DNA of 15,738 nucleotides. Origin: Sva-07 sp031430875 (GTDB taxonomy: Bacteria > Actinomycetota > Acidimicrobiia > Acidimicrobiales > Ilumatobacteraceae). Shown here one piece after another: positions 12,052 through 15,738 of this stretch. A program made the position numbers and the translations under genes. Where the stretch lies: positions 1-15,738 of the forward strand of contig JANPCI010000465.1 of the NCBI GenBank assembly GCA_031430875.1. Reading direction: 5' to 3'. The notes under the pieces are model-generated. The model did no database searches. It saw only the letters and a program-made list of their open reading frames with translations, and was not told the origin of the DNA. The number at the start of each line of letters is the position of its first letter. Position 1 is the stretch's first letter.

Positions 12052-13605
12052 TTACTTGTAGTCGGCGAGGATCTCGGTCGCTGCTCGTTGGCCGGTTTCG
12101 ACGGCGCCATTGAGATAACCCTGAAAATCGACGGAGGTGTGCTCACCTGCGAAGTGGCAACGTCCGCTTCGTTCCCTCTCGACGCCTGCAAAGGCCTGGT
12201 ATTGACCGACCTTCCAGTACGAGTACGAACCGAGCTGGTACGGGCTGGCAGGCCAGAAGTCGATCGTGGCTCGTCCGTTGAATTTGCCGATGATTCCGGG
12301 GAACACCGGCTCGAGTTGGTGGACGAACAGCTCCGCTCGCGAATCGGGGGTGCCTGTTCCGAAGCTGGCGCCGATCTGACCGCCGGTGTAGTCGACGAGG
12401 ATCCCAGGGGTGCCGGGTTGAGCCCGGGTGACCTCCCACGTCGCTTGGTAGCCGGTGTCGGCGAACGTGTCGCCGTTGCCGCCCTGCGTTCTCCAGTGGC
12501 GGTCGACGAACTGAACGTTGAGTTTGGAGTTGGTGCCCATTCCTTGTTCGCGGATGGCGCGCGACTTGAGGGCTCCGAATCCTGCGCGACTGAAGTCGAG
12601 CGTGCGCAAGACGGCAAACGGCAGTGCAAGCACGACACGGTCCGCGGTAAGAACGACCAACTTGCCTGCTCGTCGGAACGTCAAGTCGTACATGCCGCCT
12701 GGGCGTTGCACGATCTTGGTGAGCGCTGAGTCACTGACGATCTGTCCGGTGAGCATTGATGCGAGGCCGGTGGCGATGCGATCGTTGCCTCCGCGGACGT
12801 GGTACTTCTCGTTCGACTGCCCGAACAGACGGAGCTGACCTTGACCGGAGTACCCGAGCAGGTAGAGCAAGTTCAGTGAGCTCTGCTGGGTGCATTCGGC
12901 GCCGTACTCGATGTTGTAGGCGACGTCGAGCAACTTGCCCAGCCGTGTCGACATGCCGCCCGGAACGCTTTCTTCGATCCAGTCGATGATCGACATCGAG
13001 TCGAGCTGGCGGCCGCGCTCGGTGGAGAGGTTGTACAAGGTCGGGTAGCTCGCAGCCTGGACGTCGGCCTTGATCTTCTGCCAGATCATCTTGATGTCCG
13101 CAGTTGCGTCGGCAGAGGAGTACGGCGAAGAGTCGAACCAGAACTTCGGTTCGGTGCCGTTTTGTTCGGCGGCGAGCAAGTTGTCGAGTGTCAGACCCAG
13201 GGACCGACACAGCTGGCGGATCTGGGTATGACCCTGGTCGATCAGCTCACCACCGTGCTCTGCGATCTGTTCTGCCGCAAACGTCTGCCGATCGGACCAT
13301 GTCCGACCACCCAACCGGTCGGGGTGAGCATCATGAACCTCGGTCAGGTAGCCGGCCTTGCGCAATTCGTAGGCACACGTCAGTCCGGCGAGGCCGGCGC
13401 CGACGACGATGATCCTCTCGGTGCCGGCAGCTGCTGCGGGAGCGGGCTGCCCCAAACGCCACGTTGCCGCTGCCGCCCCTGCCGCAGCGGCGCCCATCAA
13501 GAATCCTCGCCTCGTGCTGGTCGGTGCGTCGGACACTGCAGGATCCGACGCCTGCGCCTCTCGTGCGGCCCGCTCGAACATCGAAAGCAGTGGTGTGTGC
13601 GCCAT
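12052..13605 (-). CDS. Tat-exported flavin monoamine oxidase family protein
   Basis: 517 aa, full length. A twin-arginine signal is present: STRRGFLMG (residues 30-38), an Ala-rich hydrophobic stretch, and a likely cleavage after APAAAA near residue 60, so the folded FAD enzyme should be exported. The Rossmann motif is IIVVGAGLAGLTCAYELRKA (65-84), with GGRTWSD (99-105) and EHGGELID (116-123) following; HVRGGNDRIATGLA is the mid-domain FAD/substrate segment. The C-terminal FAD block is CHFAGEHTSVDFQGYLNGAV with ETGQRAA. This matches bacterial amine oxidases and L-amino-acid/tryptophan oxidase relatives, which oxidise primary amines using oxygen and release H2O2. GGAGG lies eight bases before ATG 13605. 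The gene is monocistronic, and its long plus-strand overlaps are shadows. Confidence 0.92.
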   Translation of the reverse strand: MAHTPLLSMFERAAREAQASDPAVSDAPTSTRRGFLMGAAAAGAAAATWRLGQPAPAAAAGTERIIVVGAGLAGLTCAYELRKAGYLTEVHDAHPDRLGGRTWSDRQTFAAEQIAEHGGELIDQGHTQIRQLCRSLGLTLDNLLAAEQNGTEPKFWFDSSPYSSADATADIKMIWQKIKADVQAASYPTLYNLSTERGRQLDSMSIIDWIEESVPGGMSTRLGKLLDVAYNIEYGAECTQQSSLNLLYLLGYSGQGQLRLFGQSNEKYHVRGGNDRIATGLASMLTGQIVSDSALTKIVQRPGGMYDLTFRRAGKLVVLTADRVVLALPFAVLRTLDFSRAGFGALKSRAIREQGMGTNSKLNVQFVDRHWRTQGGNGDTFADTGYQATWEVTRAQPGTPGILVDYTGGQIGASFGTGTPDSRAELFVHQLEPVFPGIIGKFNGRATIDFWPASPYQLGSYSYWKVGQYQAFAGVERERSGRCHFAGEHTSVDFQGYLNGAVETGQRAATEILADYK

Positions 13606-14180
13606 CCGTCAGTCCTCCGGCCTGCCACCACGAACGCAGCGGCCCGGTGCGGACACTACTCTGCGCGGGGTGGCAGCTCGGTCGGGCCGGCGTTCCAGAG
13701 CCGACAGCCGCGAGAACGGGACCTGTTCGAAGGCCGGCATGTGGGCGCGTCGCGTCCTCGATCGTTGCGATCAGGGAACCGGTGTCCGAGCGTTCAGTGG
13801 CCCTGATGTTTGTGCTTGCTGACGCGCTGAGGGATCGGGGAGAACACGGGACGGACTCGCGCCGGTACAAAAGTCTGAACAGTCCAAACGCAGTACGCAA
13901 GCAGCGCAGGGCCCCGGCTGGCACGGCGTCGGTGTCCGACCACATCGCATCACAGGGTCGTCGCCGAGGATCTGCGCGCCCGGGGCAGCGAACTCCGCCA
14001 CCGTCTCGCGGTCCGTCCAGTCAGGAATGGATGCGCTGGCGTGTGACCATCTCGAACTTCCGGAAGCGTCCGGTTGAGGACCGACATCTGAGACTTCCGA
14101 CGAACATGATGGTCCCTGAGCGGTAGCTGGGATGCTCGCTCCTGTCGTGCTGATCGGCGGCTGTCGAGACATCCGGCGGG
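13606..14180. other. Gap with a possible alpha/beta-hydrolase scrap (minus strand, ~13950-14060)
   Basis: Most of this 575-bp stretch has no protein-like frame. On the minus strand a short piece, SIPDWTDRETVAEFAAPGAQ followed by ILGDDP (about 13965-14030), resembles the cap-region segment of alpha/beta hydrolases (PDWTDRxAVxEY). Flanking sequence in all frames is not recognisable, so at best it is a small remnant of an older gene. No RNA gene or terminator was recognised. Confidence 0.3.
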
Positions 14181-14209
14181 TTGCCGCTCCCGAACCTCGC
14201 GACTATTGT
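14181..14209 (+). promoter_or_regulatory. Promoter of the Phd/PIN toxin-antitoxin operon
   Basis: TTGCCG (14181-14186), a 17-base spacer, TATTGT (14204-14209). The expected transcript start is about 14216, within the operator-like palindrome and 19 bases before the antitoxin ATG. Confidence 0.55.
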
Positions 14210-14213
14210 AGAG

Positions 14214-14225
14214 ATGTAACTACAT
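14214..14225. promoter_or_regulatory. Operator-like inverted repeat, probable antitoxin autoregulation site
   Basis: ATGTA-AC-TACAT is a perfect inverted repeat between the -10 box and the ribosome binding site. A further TGTAG half-site lies at 14207-14211. YefM/Phd antitoxins are known to bind short palindromes containing TGTA/TACA, and the position over the transcript start suits repression by the toxin-antitoxin complex. Confidence 0.55.
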
Positions 14226-14234
14226 GGAGGTGTG

Positions 14235-14486
14235 ATGACGACGCTGATGAGCAGCCGACAGTTCAATCAAGACACCAGCGGCGCCAAGAAGGCTGCCGAG
14301 AACGGCCCGGTCTACATCACCGACCGGGGCCGACCCGCACACGTGCTGTTGACCTTCGACGACTATGAGGAACTCGTCGGACCACACCGAGCACTCGACT
14401 TGCTCGCCGAGCCGGCAGGAGTCGCGGACATCGAGTTCGTGGCGCCGAGGAACAGCGACGTGGCGCGGCCGGCATCGTTCGAGTGA
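14235..14486 (+). CDS. Phd/YefM-family antitoxin
   Basis: 83 aa. The N-terminal half, SRQFNQDTSGAKKAAENGPV then YITDRGRPAHVLLTFDDYEE, is the Phd/YefM DNA-binding and dimerisation fold: the ARDFN-like start, a helix with K-x-A-x-x-GPV, then the IT-x-RGRP-x-x-VL turn and the FDDYEEL helix. The C-terminal part, PAGVADIEFVAPRNSDVARP, is the disordered segment expected to wrap the toxin. GGAGG lies four bases before ATG 14235; a GTG directly before it is in frame but too close to the ribosome binding site. The gene ends in TGATG, overlapping the toxin start by one base. Antitoxin-first order, coupling and an upstream palindrome indicate autoregulation. Confidence 0.9.
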   Translation: MTTLMSSRQFNQDTSGAKKAAENGPVYITDRGRPAHVLLTFDDYEELVGPHRALDLLAEPAGVADIEFVAPRNSDVARPASFE

Positions 14487-14905
14487 TGTTCGTACTCGAC
14501 ACGAACATCGTGTCCGAACTCCGCAAGGTGCGAAGCGGCAAGGCGAACCCCGGGGTCGCCTCATGGGCCGAGCAGGTCCCGTCGGCCGAGCTGTTCATCT
14601 CCGCGATCACGATCCACGAACTCGAGCACAGAGTGTTGCTCATGGAGCGTTCAGATCCTGCGCAGGGGGCTGTGCTGCGTGCATGGCTCGACCAGAGCGT
14701 CACCGCAGCGTTCAAGAGTCGAGTGCTCGCGGTGGACGAGCGAGTGGCGCGTCGCGCGGCTGGCTTACACGTACCGGATCCCGCACCGTTCCGCGATGCT
14801 CTCATCGGCGCGACCGCCTTGGTTCACGACATGACCATCGTGACCCGAGACCTCAAGGACTTCCAGCGTTTCGACGAACTCGACGTCATCAATCCCTGGA
14901 GTTGA
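14486..14905 (+). CDS. PIN-domain ribonuclease toxin (VapC/FitB type)
   Basis: 139 aa, a complete PIN domain. The acidic metal-binding residues are Asp5 in FVLDTNIVSELRK, Glu45 in SAITIHELEHRV, Asp104 in PFRDALIGATALVHDMTIVT and Asp122 in RDLKDF, all present, so the nuclease looks active. VapC-type toxins cut tRNA, rRNA or mRNA with Mg2+ and are held inactive by the co-expressed antitoxin. NIVSELRK near the N-terminus is the form usually found with Phd/YefM- or FitA-type antitoxins, in line with the gene just upstream. The alternative GTG start three bases earlier would overlap the antitoxin by four bases. The stop lies 23 bp from the converging recombinase pseudogene. Confidence 0.92.
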   Translation: MFVLDTNIVSELRKVRSGKANPGVASWAEQVPSAELFISAITIHELEHRVLLMERSDPAQGAVLRAWLDQSVTAAFKSRVLAVDERVARRAAGLHVPDPAPFRDALIGATALVHDMTIVTRDLKDFQRFDELDVINPWS

Positions 14906-14928
14906 CCAAGTCATCCCAACCCGAACGC

Positions 14929-15458
14929 TTACCGGCTACGGCCATGTCCCACCGCCGGCGTATCGCGGTGAACCGGCGCCAGCCAACGCTTGTTCAGGGA
15001 CACCCGACGCGTCCGGTACACCGTCGGCCGCGACACCGAGAACAGCTCGCCAAGATCTGAGATCGTGTACTCGCCGGTTTGGTGCATCGTCTTCAGCTCG
15101 CGCTGCTGCATCGCAGACAGCTTCGGCTGACGGCCCTTCAGTTTGCCTTGGGCTCTGGCGACGGCCACTCGTTCACGGGTGCGCATCCGGATCAGGTCCA
15201 CCTCGAACTCGGCGAACGTGGCGAGGATGTTGAAGAACAACTTCCCCATCGGGTCGTCGGGGTCGTAGATCTGACGGCCGAGCGAGAGCGACACCCGCGT
15301 TTGGCGAGGGTGTCGCCGATGTCGCGAGCATCGGGAACAGATCGAGCAAGCCGGTCGAGTTTCGGAACGACGAGCGTGTCGCCCGTGCGTACCGCTGCCA
15401 GCGCTTGATCGAGGCCGGGATGCCCGACTCCCGTCATCGAAGCGCACGACGAGAGCAT
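14929..15458 (-). pseudogene. Broken serine recombinase (resolvase/invertase family)
   Basis: Two overlapping frames together form most of a small serine recombinase. From about 15458 one frame gives MTGVGHPGLDQALAAVRTGD, TLVVPKLDRLARSVPDARDI and GDTLAKRG. At the C-run 15294-15296 the sense shifts by one base to VSLSLGRQIYDPDDPMGKLF, FNILATFAEFEVDLIRMRTR, then GKLKGRQPKLSAMQQRELKT and the C-terminal helix-turn-helix YTISDLGELFSVSRPTVYRT. One missing G in a run of G would explain the shift. The N-terminal strand carrying the catalytic serine (Y-A-R-V-S-T) is absent, so the gene is also 5'-truncated next to the carotenoid oxygenase. No function is expected. It is a trace of a resolvase-bearing mobile element. 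Confidence 0.8.
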
Positions 15459-15461
15459 CTT

Positions 15462-15484
15462 CGGGCCCAGACCATTTGGGCCCG
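15462..15484 (-). terminator. Hairpin downstream of the carotenoid oxygenase gene
   Basis: CGGGCCCA (15462-15469) and TGGGCCCG (15477-15484) pair perfectly around a 7-base loop; with one wobble the stem extends to 11 bp. It begins 10 bp beyond the oxygenase stop on the minus strand, the place for a terminator, though no T-tract follows. Confidence 0.45.
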
Positions 15485-15494
15485 GAGTCGGTCG

Positions 15495-15738
15495 TCAGAC
15501 GGGGAGGACCGAGTCGTCGACCCAGCTGCCGTGGAAACCGAAGGGCACACGTTGTGGGAGATGGATCCGAGCGACCGGATCGCTGCCGGGCGCCGATGCA
15601 TCGAGGATGACGAGGTCGGAGGAGTCCGCGGACGCGTTGTACACGAAACCGATCGCCCAGCCCTCGTCTTCGCCAGCAGCATCATCGTCTTGCACGAAGA
15701 CGAACTCACTCGGGAATGCGTCAGGCCCGAGGTCGTAG
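15495..15738 (-). CDS. Carotenoid oxygenase (RPE65/CCD family), C-terminal end only
   Basis: The last 80 residues of a gene that begins beyond the right edge. PSEFVFV, an acidic linker, then DEGWAIGFVYNASADSSDLV, ILDASAPGSDPVARIHLPQR and VPFGFHGSWVDD match the closing blades of the carotenoid cleavage dioxygenase propeller. The His in GFHGSW is the fourth iron-binding histidine of the family. Members cleave a double bond of carotenoids, apocarotenoids or stilbenes with O2; which of these cannot be told from this end. The stop is TGA 15495-15497, a hairpin follows, and the frame is intact in the visible part. Confidence 0.88.
   Translation of the reverse strand, partial: YDLGPDAFPSEFVFVQDDDAAGEDEGWAIGFVYNASADSSDLVILDASAPGSDPVARIHLPQRVPFGFHGSWVDDSVLPV

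Noticed and set aside
1..15738. tRNA, rRNA or CRISPR loci
   Set aside because: I looked for T-loop (GGTTCGANNCC), rRNA-like and regularly spaced repeat patterns and saw none. Short or diverged RNAs could still be missed without a covariance search.

Overview
The window is high-GC DNA with strong G/C third-position bias, probably from an actinomycetote. A DUF222/HNH endonuclease, a Tat-exported amine oxidase, a CYP, a Phd/PIN toxin-antitoxin pair and promoters that place the start codon at or near the transcript start all fit that phylum. An Acidimicrobiia-like host is my guess only; no rRNA, tRNA or other phylogenetic marker is present. I see no CRISPR array.

Layout. 1-3.5 kb: three genes on the minus strand (HNH endonuclease running off the left edge, cyclase/kynurenine-formamidase-like hydrolase, permuted papain-fold protein), two small plus-strand genes (a 53-aa membrane protein and an 86-aa unknown) and a GNAT-like acetyltransferase. 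3.8-7.0 kb: a decayed zone. It holds a frameshifted nucleotidyltransferase, a small two-gene module whose second gene is cut off by a clearly AT-richer methyltransferase gene, the 3' remnant of a TPR-type regulator, and a broken two-gene toxin-antitoxin-like operon. 7.1-10.1 kb: four compact, apparently intact genes (lipoprotein, SAM methyltransferase, APH-fold kinase, VOC protein) separated by diverged copies of short intergenic repeats. 10.1-13.6 kb: a remnant kinase C-terminus, an intact cytochrome P450 preceded by a perfect hairpin, a short orphan open frame, and an intact Tat-exported FAD amine oxidase on the other strand. 13.6-15.7 kb: a gap with a possible hydrolase scrap, an intact Phd/YefM-PIN pair with a recognisable promoter and operator, a frameshifted serine recombinase, and the 3' end of a carotenoid oxygenase that runs off the right edge.

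How it works together. I see no single coherent pathway. The P450, amine oxidase and carotenoid oxygenase are all oxidative enzymes but are not in one operon. The pattern looks like an accessory region that gains and loses small modules: at least seven broken genes in 15.7 kb, a recombinase remnant, three toxin-antitoxin-related loci at different stages of decay, one compositionally foreign gene, and dispersed repeats. The best candidates for something undescribed are the intergenic repeat family around 7.1-9.6 kb, the interrupted two-gene module at 4.2-4.5 kb, and the decayed TA-like pair at 6.4-6.9 kb.
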